Assembly: GCA_018374635.1 (NCBI GenBank)
Contig: JAHAEW010000016.1
Location: 1-46,498 of the forward strand
DNA from: Clostridiales bacterium
GTDB taxonomy: Bacteria > Bacillota > Clostridia > Oscillospirales > Oscillospiraceae
Direction: 5' to 3'
DNA length: 46,498 nt
Made by a program: the position numbers and the translations under genes. The stretch's first letter is position 1; each line of letters opens with the position of its first letter. The notes under the pieces are model-generated. The model saw only the letters and a program-made list of their open reading frames with translations. It did not search any database and had not been told where the DNA came from. Below are positions 15,984-23,653 of this stretch, one piece after another.

Positions 15984-16692
15984 GAACCTGTCCAAGTCCT
16001 TTGGACACACCCACGTGCTCAAGAACATCAACGAGCACATCCATCCTGGGGAAAAGGTGGTCATTATCGGGCCTTCCGGCTCGGGCAAATCCACCTTCCT
16101 GCGCTGCCTCAATCTGCTGGAGACTCCCACCGAGGGGATTATCTCCTTTGAGGGGACGGTCATCAACGATCCCAAGACCGACATCAACGCCGTCCGCCGC
16201 CAGATGGGCATGGTCTTCCAGCATTTCAATCTCTTCCCCAATATGACCATCCGGAAAAATATTACCCTGGCTCCCGTCCAGACCAAGCGCATGAGCCAGG
16301 AGGAGGCCGATGAGACCGCCCTCAAGCTCCTGGAGCGGGTGGGACTGAAGGATAAGGCGGAAGCCTATCCCAATCAGCTCTCCGGCGGTCAGAAGCAGCG
16401 CATCGCCATCGTGCGGGCTCTGGCCATGAGACCCAAGGTGATGCTCTTTGACGAGCCCACTTCCGCCCTGGACCCGGAGATGGTGGGCGAGGTGCTGGAC
16501 GTCATGAAGGAGCTGGCTAACGAGGGCATGACCATGGTGGTGGTCACCCATGAGATGGGCTTTGCCCGCGAGGTGGCCTCCCGGGTACTCTTCATGGATG
16601 GCGGCAACATCCTGGAGCAGAACACGCCGCAGGAGTTCTTTGCCAACCCCAAAGAAGCCCGCACCATCGAATTTCTCTCCAAGGTACTGTAA
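15970..16692 (+). CDS. Amino-acid ABC transporter ATP-binding protein (GlnQ/HisP family)
   Basis: A 240-residue ATPase. It has Walker A GPSGSGKST, Q-loop MVFQHFNLFPNMT, signature SGGQKQRIAIVRAL, Walker B VMLFDEPTSALDPEMVGEVL and H-loop VTHEMGFAREV, all classic for polar-amino-acid transporters. The start is a GTG at 15970 with AAAGGAGG ten bases upstream; the longer frame lies inside the permease gene. It is the last gene of the three-gene operon, followed by a 14-bp hairpin. Confidence 0.94.
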   Translation: MIDVKNLSKSFGHTHVLKNINEHIHPGEKVVIIGPSGSGKSTFLRCLNLLETPTEGIISFEGTVINDPKTDINAVRRQMGMVFQHFNLFPNMTIRKNITLAPVQTKRMSQEEADETALKLLERVGLKDKAEAYPNQLSGGQKQRIAIVRALAMRPKVMLFDEPTSALDPEMVGEVLDVMKELANEGMTMVVVTHEMGFAREVASRVLFMDGGNILEQNTPQEFFANPKEARTIEFLSKVL

Positions 16693-16700
16693 AATAACGG

Positions 16701-16733
16701 GGGCCCGGATATCCGATCTGGATATCCGGGCCC
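16701..16733 (+). terminator. Hairpin terminator after amino-acid transporter
   Basis: A perfect 14-bp stem (16701-16714 with 16720-16733) with a five-base loop, followed by a weak T-stretch. It sits between convergent genes and may act on both. Confidence 0.75.
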
Positions 16734-16754
16734 TTTGCCGTTTCCGGTATGAAG

Positions 16755-18434
16755 TTATTCGGCGGAGATCATATAGTAGTAGACGGGCTGGCCGCCGGAG
16801 AGCAGGTTAACCTCGGCGTTGGGGCAGGCGGACTGGAAGATGGAGAGCGCCCGCTGGGCATCCTCCTCCGTCACGTCAGAGCCGTAAAAGATGCTGATAA
16901 ACTCGGCTTTCTGCTGGGGCTCGGCCTGAGCCAGACGCTCCAGCAGGGCGTCCAGATCCTGGTTGGTGCCGAAGAGCTGATGCTCCGCCAGGGCCAGGTA
17001 GTCTCCCTGCTTGATGGCAAAGCCGTCAAAATCGGAATCCCGGGCGGCATAGGTGATCTCGCTGGTGGCCACCCGGCCGAAGGCCTCGGTCATGGCGGCG
17101 ATATTCTCCTCTTCCCCGGCGTCCGGGTCCATGGAGAGCAGGGCGGAGATGCCCTGAGGCACCGTCTTGGTGGGGAGGACCACCACTTTCTTGCCCTCGG
17201 CCAGTGGGATGCACTGCTGGGCGGCCATGATGATGTTGCCGTTGTTGGGCAGGACAAAGACGATCTCGGCGGGGGTCTTGTCGATCTCCCGCATGATGTC
17301 GTCGGTGGAGGGGTTCATCGTCTGACCGCCCGAGATGATGCCATCCGCGCCCAGATCGGCAAAGACGGCGGCCAGCCCCTCGCCGGCGCACACGGCCACC
17401 ACGCCGTATTTCTTCTCAGGCGCGGCCTTGGCGGGAGCGCAGCCCTGCTCCAGCTCAGCCTCCACCGCGTCCAGGTCGTCGGTGCTCTGGACATGCTTGC
17501 CGGCGGCCAGGTCCTCGGCCTGGGTGCGCATATTCTCGATCTTGGCCAGCTCCAGCACACCGTACTTCTGGGCCTCATTCAGCGCGTCGCCGGGGGTGTT
17601 GGTATGGACATGGACCTTGAAGGCATCGTCGTCCTCGCCGATGACCAGGCTGTCGCCAATGCTGTTGAGGTAGGCCTGGTAGGGGGTCAGATCCACATGG
17701 CGGTTGGTCTTGCGGACGATAAAGACGGTATCAAAGGCAAAGGTGATCTCCTCTTCGCTGAGCGCGGCGAAATCGGCCTTCTCTTTGACGGCGCCCTCGT
17801 CCTCGGTCTCAGGCATGGGGAGGCCCCGCAGCTCGTCCAGCATGCCCTGGAGGATGACCAGGAAGCCCTTGCCTCCGGCATCCACGACGCCCGCCTTTTT
17901 CAGAACGGGGTTTTGATTGACGGTGTCGTCCAGAGCCACGCGGCCTTCCCGGATGGCGGCCTCCAGCACCACCTCGGGGGTGGCGTCCTCCCGGGCGGTG
18001 GCGGCGGCCTGGGCGGCGGAAAGACGGGATACCGTGAGAATGGTGCCCTCGGCGGGCTTCATAACGGCCTTATAGGCGGCGGCCACGCCGAAATCCAGCG
18101 CAATGGCGAGATCCCGGCCGTCGATGGTCTCCTTCTCCTTGACGGCCTTGGCAAAGCCGCGGAAGAGCAGGGAGAGGATGACGCCTGAGTTGCCGCGGGC
18201 GCCCCGCAGGAGGGCGGAGGCGTTGGCAGAGGCCACCTCGCCCACGGTGCCGGCCGGCTTCTTCTTCAGCTCCGCAGCCGCGGTGCCGATGGTCAGGCTC
18301 ATATTGGTGCCGGTGTCTCCATCGGGCACCGGGAAGACATTAAGTTCATTGATGTGCTGCTTCTGGCTGTTGATGGCGGCGGCAGCATGAATGAGCATAC
18401 GGGCCAGCAGCGCCCCGTCGATGGTATCTCTCAT
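16755..18434 (-). CDS. fakA: DhaL-domain fatty-acid kinase A-like protein (YloV/FakA)
   Basis: A 559-residue cytoplasmic protein. FakA is the ATP-binding subunit that phosphorylates fatty acids held by FakB. Residues about 8-200 form the DhaL domain, with the Mg-nucleotide motif PVPDGDTGTNMS and LLRGARGNSGVILSLLFRGF. The middle and C-terminal DAK1-like domains (about 240-559) carry HVHTNTPGDALNEAQKYG and the FakA-type GQTMNPSTDDIM and FVLPNNGNIIMAA motifs. The length fits (about 550). AAGGAAGG precedes the ATG at 18434. It lies downstream of an Asp23-family gene, the same order as yloU-yloV in Bacillus. No FakB (DegV family) is in the window. Confidence 0.86.
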   Translation of the reverse strand: MRDTIDGALLARMLIHAAAAINSQKQHINELNVFPVPDGDTGTNMSLTIGTAAAELKKKPAGTVGEVASANASALLRGARGNSGVILSLLFRGFAKAVKEKETIDGRDLAIALDFGVAAAYKAVMKPAEGTILTVSRLSAAQAAATAREDATPEVVLEAAIREGRVALDDTVNQNPVLKKAGVVDAGGKGFLVILQGMLDELRGLPMPETEDEGAVKEKADFAALSEEEITFAFDTVFIVRKTNRHVDLTPYQAYLNSIGDSLVIGEDDDAFKVHVHTNTPGDALNEAQKYGVLELAKIENMRTQAEDLAAGKHVQSTDDLDAVEAELEQGCAPAKAAPEKKYGVVAVCAGEGLAAVFADLGADGIISGGQTMNPSTDDIMREIDKTPAEIVFVLPNNGNIIMAAQQCIPLAEGKKVVVLPTKTVPQGISALLSMDPDAGEEENIAAMTEAFGRVATSEITYAARDSDFDGFAIKQGDYLALAEHQLFGTNQDLDALLERLAQAEPQQKAEFISIFYGSDVTEEDAQRALSIFQSACPNAEVNLLSGGQPVYYYMISAE

Positions 18435-18468
18435 GTCGGTGTTCCTTCCTTTCGATGCATAAGGCCGA

Positions 18469-18819
18469 TCAGCCGATGACCATGGAGTCGATACAGACAT
18501 CCACGCTCTTGACTTCCACACCAGTGGTGCGGCTGACGATATAGCGGACCTCACTCATGATGGAGCGGCTGACCGCCATGAGGTTGACCCCATTGTCCAC
18601 GATGATATGCAGCTCAATGGAAACGGTGGAGTCGTCGTTGTATGTGACTTTTACGCCCTTGGACATGGACTCCCGGCGCAGAAGATGCACCAGACCGTCG
18701 GTCTTGGAGCGGATGGCCATGCCCTTCACGCCGTAGCAATTTGTGGCGGCCGCACCGGTGATGTTGGTGAATACCTCACTGCTGATGCGGATCTCGCCTT
18801 TTTCGGTCTGCAGCTTCAT
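18469..18819 (-). CDS. Asp23/Gls24 family protein (YloU-like)
   Basis: A 116-residue soluble protein of the Asp23 family: KGEIRISSEVFTNITGAAAT at the start, GVKVTYNDDSTVSIELHIIVDNGVNL in the middle and VKSVDVCIDSMVIG at the end. The family is linked to envelope stress and fatty-acid metabolism; the exact role is not settled. It is co-transcribed with the fakA-like gene 34 bases on. AAGGAAGG precedes the ATG, and a good promoter lies at 18887-18915. Confidence 0.88.
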   Translation of the reverse strand: MKLQTEKGEIRISSEVFTNITGAAATNCYGVKGMAIRSKTDGLVHLLRRESMSKGVKVTYNDDSTVSIELHIIVDNGVNLMAVSRSIMSEVRYIVSRTTGVEVKSVDVCIDSMVIG

Positions 18820-18886
18820 AAAGGACCTTCCTTTCTATCCGAGCCTAAAGCGCGTATGCGCCTGATTTCGGTTCATTGGTTTTTCT

Positions 18887-18915
18887 ATTATATTCTATTT
18901 CCGACTAAACTACAA
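18887..18915 (-). promoter_or_regulatory. Promoter of yloU-fakA operon
   Basis: Minus strand TTGTAG (18915-18910), 17-base spacer, TATAAT (18892-18887). Confidence 0.78.
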
Positions 18916-18937
18916 GGGAAAAAGTTTCAGATAATGA

Positions 18938-18966
18938 TTGTAATTTGCCCGAAAAGCGTGTAAACT
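18938..18966 (+). promoter_or_regulatory. Promoter of the small membrane-protein gene
   Basis: TTGTAA, 17-base spacer, TAAACT. It diverges from the yloU promoter. Confidence 0.65.
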
Positions 18967-18999
18967 AGAGCTATCATTTGAGTAAGGAGGGGACGGGAT

Positions 19000-19188
19000 A
19001 TGAAAATCGCCCGTTTTGTGCTGAAAATTGTGGCTCTCTCTCTGACCGCCGCGGCCAGTGTCTGCTGCATCATTGCATATTGGGATAAGATCACCGCCTT
19101 TTTTGCTGGGATCGGTGAGAAGCTGGAGGCCAGGAAGCCCTGCTGCTGCCATTCGGAGTTTGATGATTATGCCGACTGGGATGACTGA
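19000..19188 (+). CDS. Small membrane protein with Cys-rich, acidic tail
   Basis: A 62-residue protein I cannot assign to a family. One hydrophobic segment (about residues 5-27, VLKIVALSLTAAASVCCIIAY) is followed by an amphipathic stretch, a CCCH cluster (48-51) and an acidic end (FDDYADWDD). Support for a real gene is good: its own promoter, AAGGAGG at a proper distance from the ATG, and a strong terminator right after. It stands between the divergent yloU operon and greA. Confidence 0.7.
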   Translation: MKIARFVLKIVALSLTAAASVCCIIAYWDKITAFFAGIGEKLEARKPCCCHSEFDDYADWDD

Positions 19189-19203
19189 GATCATGCAGTC
19201 TGG

Positions 19204-19228
19204 GGCCGCCCACAGGGGCGGCCTTTTT
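19204..19228 (+). terminator. Terminator of the small membrane-protein gene
   Basis: GGCCGCC (19204-19210) / GGCGGCC (19217-19223) followed by TTTTT. Confidence 0.9.
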
Positions 19229-19256
19229 CCATAGAAGGAGAACAGGAGAAGAGCAG

Positions 19257-19760
19257 ATGCACAACGAACTGACGAAGCAGGACATACAGATGATGCGGGA
19301 AGAGCTGGATCACCGCCGCATCGAGCTCCGCCCCAAACTGTTGGAGGCGGTGAAGGAGGCCCGCGCCTTCGGCGACCTGAGTGAGAACTTTGAATACAAG
19401 GCGGCCAAGCAGGAGAAAAACCGCAATGAGAGCCGCATCCGCTTTCTGGAGAATATGATCCGCACGGCAGTGGTCATCACCGACCGGGCAGGGGAGGGCG
19501 CTGTGGGGCTCTACGACAAGGTGACGGTATATGTGGAGGAGGACGATGAGACGGAATCCTATCAGATCGTCACCACCATGCGGCAGGACGCGCTCCACGG
19601 GCTCATCAGCAAAGAGTCTCCGGTGGGCCGGGCCATCCTGGGGAAAAAAGTGGGGGAGCGGGTCCGCATCCAGGTCAGCGACGGCTATGGATATGACGTT
19701 GTGATCCGCTCGATTGAAAAGGCGGGGGACGACGGCTCCATCCCGCTCAACGGGTTTTAA
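19257..19760 (+). CDS. greA: GreA/GreB family transcription elongation factor
   Basis: A 167-residue cytoplasmic factor that rescues backtracked RNA polymerase by stimulating transcript cleavage. The N-terminal coiled coil (about 1-80) carries the acidic tip in ARAFGDLSENFEYKAAKQEK, and the C-terminal FKBP-like domain has SPVGRAILGKKVGERVRIQV. The length is near the usual 155-160. AGAAGGAGAA precedes the ATG. It is monocistronic, between two terminators. The tip matches GreA (GDLSENAEY) with Phe for Ala. Gre paralogues are common in Clostridia, so this may not be the only copy. Confidence 0.9.
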   Translation: MHNELTKQDIQMMREELDHRRIELRPKLLEAVKEARAFGDLSENFEYKAAKQEKNRNESRIRFLENMIRTAVVITDRAGEGAVGLYDKVTVYVEEDDETESYQIVTTMRQDALHGLISKESPVGRAILGKKVGERVRIQVSDGYGYDVVIRSIEKAGDDGSIPLNGF

Positions 19761-19767
19761 ACGAGAA

Positions 19768-19812
19768 GGGCGTGGGGCGCAGAGCATCTGTCTGCGTCCC
19801 ACGCCCTGTTTT
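19768..19812 (+). terminator. Terminator after greA
   Basis: A long stem GGGCGTGGG.CGCAGA (from 19768) / TCTGCG.CCCACGCCC (to 19806), followed by TGTTTTG. It also faces the convergent XRE gene. Confidence 0.85.
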
Positions 19813-19826
19813 GTCAGAGGGACCGC

Positions 19827-20264
19827 TTATTTTTGCAGGGCCTTGCGGATGAGGTCCTGCCCCTCGGGGGAGCGGAGGGTATCCAGTACGATCTTCCGCA
19901 GCAGTTCCTGTACCGGTTTGCTGGCCAGCACGGCGTCCAGCATGGCGCCCTGGGGCTCCTCCTGCTTGGGACGCTTGGGCTTGGGGGCCGGAGTGGGGGT
20001 GAAGCCCGGCTCGCCGTCATTCAGGCTGACGCCGGACATCCAGTCCTCCTGGCGGGTGCGGTCGCCGCTCTCTCCCCGGAGATAGAAGAGGGAGACGCCG
20101 AAATGGGCGGCCAGCTTTTCCTGCTGTTCCTTGGAGGGCGTCTGACGGCCGGTCTCAAACTTTTCAATGGAGCCCTTGGGAAAACCCAGGGCGGCCGCCA
20201 GCGCGGGGCGGCTCAGATTGGCCTCGGTGCGGAGGGCCTCGATGCGCTGTGCCATGGTTACCAT
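19827..20264 (-). CDS. XRE-family transcriptional regulator
   Basis: A 145-residue DNA-binding protein. Residues about 4-60 form a Cro/C1 helix-turn-helix: IEALRTEANLSRPALAAALG, then FPKGSIEKFETGRQTPSKEQ. A Pro/Lys-rich linker (about 85-105) leads to a helical C-terminal region (MLDAVLASKPVQELLRKIV). AAGGAGG ten bases before the ATG at 20264 fixes the start. No independent promoter is clear, and it begins 40 bases downstream of the tRNA-Gly terminator, so read-through from the tRNA promoter is possible. The target is unknown. Confidence 0.85.
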   Translation of the reverse strand: MVTMAQRIEALRTEANLSRPALAAALGFPKGSIEKFETGRQTPSKEQQEKLAAHFGVSLFYLRGESGDRTRQEDWMSGVSLNDGEPGFTPTPAPKPKRPKQEEPQGAMLDAVLASKPVQELLRKIVLDTLRSPEGQDLIRKALQK

Positions 20265-20303
20265 CGTAAAAAAACCTCCTTGATGGATGGGAGATAAAGA
20301 AAA

Positions 20304-20327
20304 ATCCCTCTCCAGATGGAGAGGGAT
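20304..20327 (-). terminator. Terminator of tRNA-Gly copy 1
   Basis: Minus strand ATCCCTCTCC / GGAGAGGGAT with a four-base loop and a following T-run. It starts right after the tRNA 3' end. Confidence 0.88.
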
Positions 20328-20329
20328 TT

Positions 20330-20405
20330 TGGAGCAGGTGACGAGGCTCGAACTCGCTACCTCCACCTTGGCAAGGTGGCGCTCTACCAGATGAGCTACA
20401 CCTGC
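20330..20405 (-). tRNA. tRNA-Gly (anticodon GCC), copy 1
   Basis: A 76-nt cloverleaf including an encoded CCA. Acceptor GCAGGTG/CACCTGC, D-arm GCTC/GAGC, anticodon stem CCACC/GGTGG with loop TTGCCAA, T-arm GCGAG-TTCGAGC-CTCGT. The anticodon GCC reads GGC/GGT. It is identical to the copy at 20874. Confidence 0.97.
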
Positions 20406-20419
20406 GAGAGACAAATGAT

Positions 20420-20448
20420 ATTATAGGGGAAAGGAGGCGGCTTGTCAA
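20420..20448 (-). promoter_or_regulatory. Promoter of tRNA-Gly copy 1
   Basis: Minus strand TTGACA (20448-20443), 17-base spacer, TATAAT (20425-20420), about 15 bases before the tRNA. Confidence 0.92.
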
Positions 20449-20488
20449 GTGTTTTTTGAGAATTTTTACCCGAAAGATGGCCGGTGTA

Positions 20489-20737
20489 TCATCTGAGCGA
20501 CTGCGCGAAAGATTGGCTTGGAGTGGGAGATGGGGAATATGGGTAATAATCCACTGTAAATGCTGGAAAGGGCTGTTCGGAGCCTTCCCAATACTCCGAT
20601 TCGATCGATACTTCGTCCCCCGGCTTCAAATCAGGTTCCCAATAGAGGGTCTGCTCGCCATAGAGAAACTCGTATATAGGTTTGATGGATATACCTGTAT
20701 TTTCCCTTGTTTTCAGAGTTTTTATAATATTTTTCAT
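20489..20737 (-). CDS. Hypothetical 82-residue protein between tRNA-Gly copies
   Basis: An open frame (MKNIIKTLKTRENTG...) of lower GC content than its surroundings. It has no recognised domain: basic start, then an acidic and aromatic middle (EPDLKPGDEVSIESEYWEG) and a Ser/Pro tail. No ribosome site is visible before the ATG, so it could be chance, a fragment of an acquired gene, or a weakly expressed peptide. Confidence 0.3.
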   Translation of the reverse strand: MKNIIKTLKTRENTGISIKPIYEFLYGEQTLYWEPDLKPGDEVSIESEYWEGSEQPFPAFTVDYYPYSPSPTPSQSFAQSLR

Positions 20738-20806
20738 AAATACAGTCTAATTATCCAGATTAAAAAGTGGAACACAGAGGACCATTGTAGCATACAACAA
20801 AAAAAT

Positions 20807-20867
20807 AAACACCCCTTCTAACAGAAATCCCATTGCTAAATAGGATCTCATGTCAGAAGGGGTGTTT
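20807..20867 (-). terminator. Terminator of tRNA-Gly copy 2
   Basis: Minus strand arms AAACACCCCTTCTGACA and TGTTAGAAGGGGTGTTT pair over about 17 bp with a long loop, and an A/T-run follows. Confidence 0.82.
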
Positions 20868-20873
20868 TTGAGC

Positions 20874-20949
20874 TGGAGCAGGTGACGAGGCTCGAACTCG
20901 CTACCTCCACCTTGGCAAGGTGGCGCTCTACCAGATGAGCTACACCTGC
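20874..20949 (-). tRNA. tRNA-Gly (anticodon GCC), copy 2
   Basis: Identical over all 76 bases to the copy at 20330-20405, with the CCA end encoded. The 17 bases upstream, including the -10 box, are also shared (GACAAATGATATTATAG on the plus strand). The terminators differ. Confidence 0.97.
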
Positions 20950-20963
20950 AAGCGACAAATGAT

Positions 20964-20992
20964 ATTATAGCCGCAGGGAGGAGAAAAGTCAA
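20964..20992 (-). promoter_or_regulatory. Promoter of tRNA-Gly copy 2
   Basis: Minus strand TTGACT (20992-20987), 17-base spacer, TATAAT (20969-20964). Confidence 0.9.
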
Positions 20993-21008
20993 GCTTTTTT
21001 TATGCCGA

Positions 21009-22088
21009 TCAGAGACAGGGGGGCATCTCGTCCTGGTCCCAGGTATATCCAAGCGCCTCCAACGCGGTATCCGAGAGGAGAAGCACCTCCTCATCGGAGG
21101 CGTCCACATGGGCGTATTGACCGGAAGTGAGGGTCAGCACATTCCAGAAATGGGGCATGCCGTTTTTCATGCCCTGCACCACCCGGCTCTCCAGCCCGGT
21201 CCGGTCGCACAACAGCTGAAAGGCCAGCGCCATTCCCTCGCTGTCAGCCTGATGTTCCACCAGAGCGTTGTAGGCGGTGGAGGCTGCGCCCTCCGGGGCG
21301 TCCTCCACCTGCTGGCGGAGCAGGGCGTGGACAGCGCGCCCGCCCTGTGCGCCCGAGAGCTCTCCCAGCGCATCGGCCAGCAGATCGGCCTGCCGGAGGA
21401 GGCTCTGGCTCTTCTGGCGCAGCTGCTCTGCCGGGGCGGGATAGGTGAGGAGGATCTCCACGATGCGCTCCTGTCCGCTCTCCTTGGGATAGAGGGTCAC
21501 CGTATATTCCGGCATCCCAAAGGCCACGGCCGGGGCGTCATAGTAGGCCTGCTGGATCAGATGGGAAATATGGGCCTCATCCTCCGTGAAGTAGGCCACC
21601 TGGAGCACCACCTCAGGGGAAAAGAGCGAGAGCTGCTCCTGAAGGACCTGGCGGATGGCGCTGCTGCCCGTCACGTTTTTGATGCTCTGGATCTGCTCCA
21701 GCGTGCGGCGGTAAGTAATGTGGATGGTGGATTCATAGTACTTGACCACACGGGTGCAGTCGTGCTCGATGTAATCCACCGCATAGGCCCCCAGGGGGGC
21801 GTCCTTGGCGACCTCCAGACAGGCGTTGTTGAGATCGGACTCCACATCGCGGGGGTAATTGGTCAGACGGATGACCCCGGTCTCCATGCCCTGGTTGACA
21901 AAATAGAGCACATCGTTGACCAGGTCCTGATAGGTCTCGGCCTGGAGGACATTGGAGTCGTCCGCGGTGACCGGGTGCTCCGCATGGGGGGAGACCACCA
22001 GGTAGCTGCGCTCCAGCATGGACGAACAGCCGCTCAGCGGGACCAGGCCCGCCAGAAGCAGGATGGAGAGGACAAGACGGTTTTTCAC
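21009..22088 (-). CDS. Lipoprotein with degenerate transglutaminase-like domain
   Basis: A 359-residue predicted lipoprotein: signal VKNRLVLSILLLAGLVPLSG with Cys21. Residues about 45-215 have no family I recognise. Residues about 270-335 resemble a transglutaminase-like/protease-type core: AYNALVEHQADSEGMALAFQ, then GMPHFWNVLTL and QYAHVDASDE. In active members a Cys stands where Ser283 is found (usually GVC.GY); His313 and Asp329 of the triad are kept. The domain is therefore probably non-catalytic or altered. The start is a GTG at 22088 with AAAGGAGG six bases upstream; the longer frame crosses the upstream gene. It is the last gene of the parE-parC-yitT-LUD operon. Confidence 0.8.
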   Translation of the reverse strand: MKNRLVLSILLLAGLVPLSGCSSMLERSYLVVSPHAEHPVTADDSNVLQAETYQDLVNDVLYFVNQGMETGVIRLTNYPRDVESDLNNACLEVAKDAPLGAYAVDYIEHDCTRVVKYYESTIHITYRRTLEQIQSIKNVTGSSAIRQVLQEQLSLFSPEVVLQVAYFTEDEAHISHLIQQAYYDAPAVAFGMPEYTVTLYPKESGQERIVEILLTYPAPAEQLRQKSQSLLRQADLLADALGELSGAQGGRAVHALLRQQVEDAPEGAASTAYNALVEHQADSEGMALAFQLLCDRTGLESRVVQGMKNGMPHFWNVLTLTSGQYAHVDASDEEVLLLSDTALEALGYTWDQDEMPPCL

Positions 22089-22122
22089 GGCGGACCTCCT
22101 TTCTTCCGGCCGGATAAGCGGA

Positions 22123-22713
22123 TCAATAGCCCAGAGATTCGCCCACCAGGACCACCTCGGCGTATGGGATGGCGTTTGGCTTGCGCCAGAGCACGGTGAG
22201 GGCCTTGCAGATGCGCTGGGGACTGCTGCAGTCATAGCAGCGGTCGCCCTTGACGGCGCAGGGGGTCTGAACGCCCAGGCGCTGGGCGTTCTTGGGGGAG
22301 GCGATGTTCCGGGCCCGCCACATGGCCTGCTCGAAGCTGCGCTCCACCTTATTGATCCCCACGATGAGATAGAGTTCTTTGTGTCCGTAGATGGTGGAGG
22401 ACACCCGGTTGCCGGTGCCGTCGATGTTGATGAGCTCCCCGGTCTCGGCCACGCCGTTGACCGAGGAGAGATAGACCTCCGCCCCGGCGGCCTGCTCGTG
22501 GGTGCTTCCGGTCCAGTGAGAGTAGAAGGTATTGTGGGTGGACAGGCGGTCCGCCAGACCCATGTCCTTGATGGTCATGGAGCCGCCCATGCCGATGGTG
22601 CGGCCGTCCAGCTTGGCGTCCAGATAGTCGGCCGCCTCCTGGGCAGTGTCGAAATAGACGGCGTGGAAGCCGTGCTTTTCCAGGCTTTCACAGAGTTTCT
22701 TGATGTCGGCCAT
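22123..22713 (-). CDS. LUD domain protein (lactate-utilisation/YkgG type)
   Basis: A 196-residue cytoplasmic protein of the LUD (DUF162) family. Landmarks are HGFHAVYFDTAQEAADYL, RTIGMGGSMTIKDMGL, ELINIDGTGNRVSSTIYG and LIVGINKVERSFEQAMWRAR. A Cys cluster C-x6-C-x2-C-x6-C follows (CAVKGDRCYDCSSPQRIC), which may bind metal or an Fe-S cluster. LutB/LutC partners are absent, so lactate oxidation should not be assumed; stand-alone LUD proteins are common in Clostridia without known function. AAAGGAGG precedes the ATG at 22713. It lies between yitT and the lipoprotein gene. Confidence 0.85.
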   Translation of the reverse strand: MADIKKLCESLEKHGFHAVYFDTAQEAADYLDAKLDGRTIGMGGSMTIKDMGLADRLSTHNTFYSHWTGSTHEQAAGAEVYLSSVNGVAETGELINIDGTGNRVSSTIYGHKELYLIVGINKVERSFEQAMWRARNIASPKNAQRLGVQTPCAVKGDRCYDCSSPQRICKALTVLWRKPNAIPYAEVVLVGESLGY

Positions 22714-22753
22714 ATGCGTGAGATCCTCCTTTGTCGGTCAGATGTGGAAGGTG

Positions 22754-23623
22754 TTACAGGGAATCGTGCTTGTACTCCCGGAAGCCGTCTCCCAGCACCT
22801 CGTGGGCGTTGCAGACGATGAGGAAGGCGGAGGGGTCGATCTCCTTCACCATGCGCCGGAGCGGGACGATCTGTTTTTGCTTGAAGGCGCACAGCAGGAC
22901 TTTTTTGGGTTCTCCCGACCAGCCCCCCTCCGCGTGGAGGAAGGTCACCCCCCGGTCCATCTCGGAAAAGATAGCCTTGGAGATCTCGTCGGGCTTGCTG
23001 GAGATGATATAGGCCACCTTGGCGCTGTCCAGGCCGTAGAGCACCATATCCATCACAGCGGTGGAGATATAGAGGGAGACCACGCCGTACAGGGCGCTGG
23101 ACAGGTTGCGGAAGGCCAGGGCCACCGCGGCGATGACCACCAGGTCCACCGCCATGAGGAGTTTGCCCATGGGGAGCCAGGAGATCCGGAGCTTGAGCAA
23201 ACGGGCGAAGAGGTCGGTGCCGCCGGTGGTGGCCCCCTGGAGCAGAATGATCGCGAGGGAGAGACCGATCAGGATACCGCCGAAGATGGTGGCCAGCATG
23301 GGGTCCATAGGGGCAAAGGGAATGGCGGCGTTGAGCAGGTCCACAAAGATGGACGAGATAAACATGGCGTAGAGAGAGGAGAGCAGCAGGTGCCCCCCCA
23401 GCAGACGCCAGCCAAAAAAGAAAAGAGGGACGTTGAGCAGGATCACCAATACGCCGATGGGCGCCCAGGGCAGGGCGGCGTTGATGATCTGGGCAAGTCC
23501 TGTGATGCCGCCGAAGCCGATCTCGTTGGGGGCGTAGCACCAGTCAAAGCCCAGGGCATAGGCCGCCGAGGCCAGTGTGATCCAGAGATAGGAGAAAAAG
23601 AGCTGACGGGCTTTCTGCTTCAT
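22754..23623 (-). CDS. YitT family membrane protein, second copy
   Basis: A 289-residue YitT protein (DUF161 then DUF2179). Membrane segments fill residues about 10-195, with NEIGFGGITGLAQIINAALP and LLQGATTGGTDLFARLLK as signature motifs. The soluble DUF2179 part (about 205-280) ends with KEIDPSAFLIVCNAHEVLGDGF. It is only distantly similar to the copy at 4487. It begins 30 bases after the parC stop in the same transcript. Function unknown. Confidence 0.88.
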   Translation of the reverse strand: MKQKARQLFFSYLWITLASAAYALGFDWCYAPNEIGFGGITGLAQIINAALPWAPIGVLVILLNVPLFFFGWRLLGGHLLLSSLYAMFISSIFVDLLNAAIPFAPMDPMLATIFGGILIGLSLAIILLQGATTGGTDLFARLLKLRISWLPMGKLLMAVDLVVIAAVALAFRNLSSALYGVVSLYISTAVMDMVLYGLDSAKVAYIISSKPDEISKAIFSEMDRGVTFLHAEGGWSGEPKKVLLCAFKQKQIVPLRRMVKEIDPSAFLIVCNAHEVLGDGFREYKHDSL

Positions 23624-23653
23624 GGGGATTACCTCGCTTCCGTGTCAGACATA

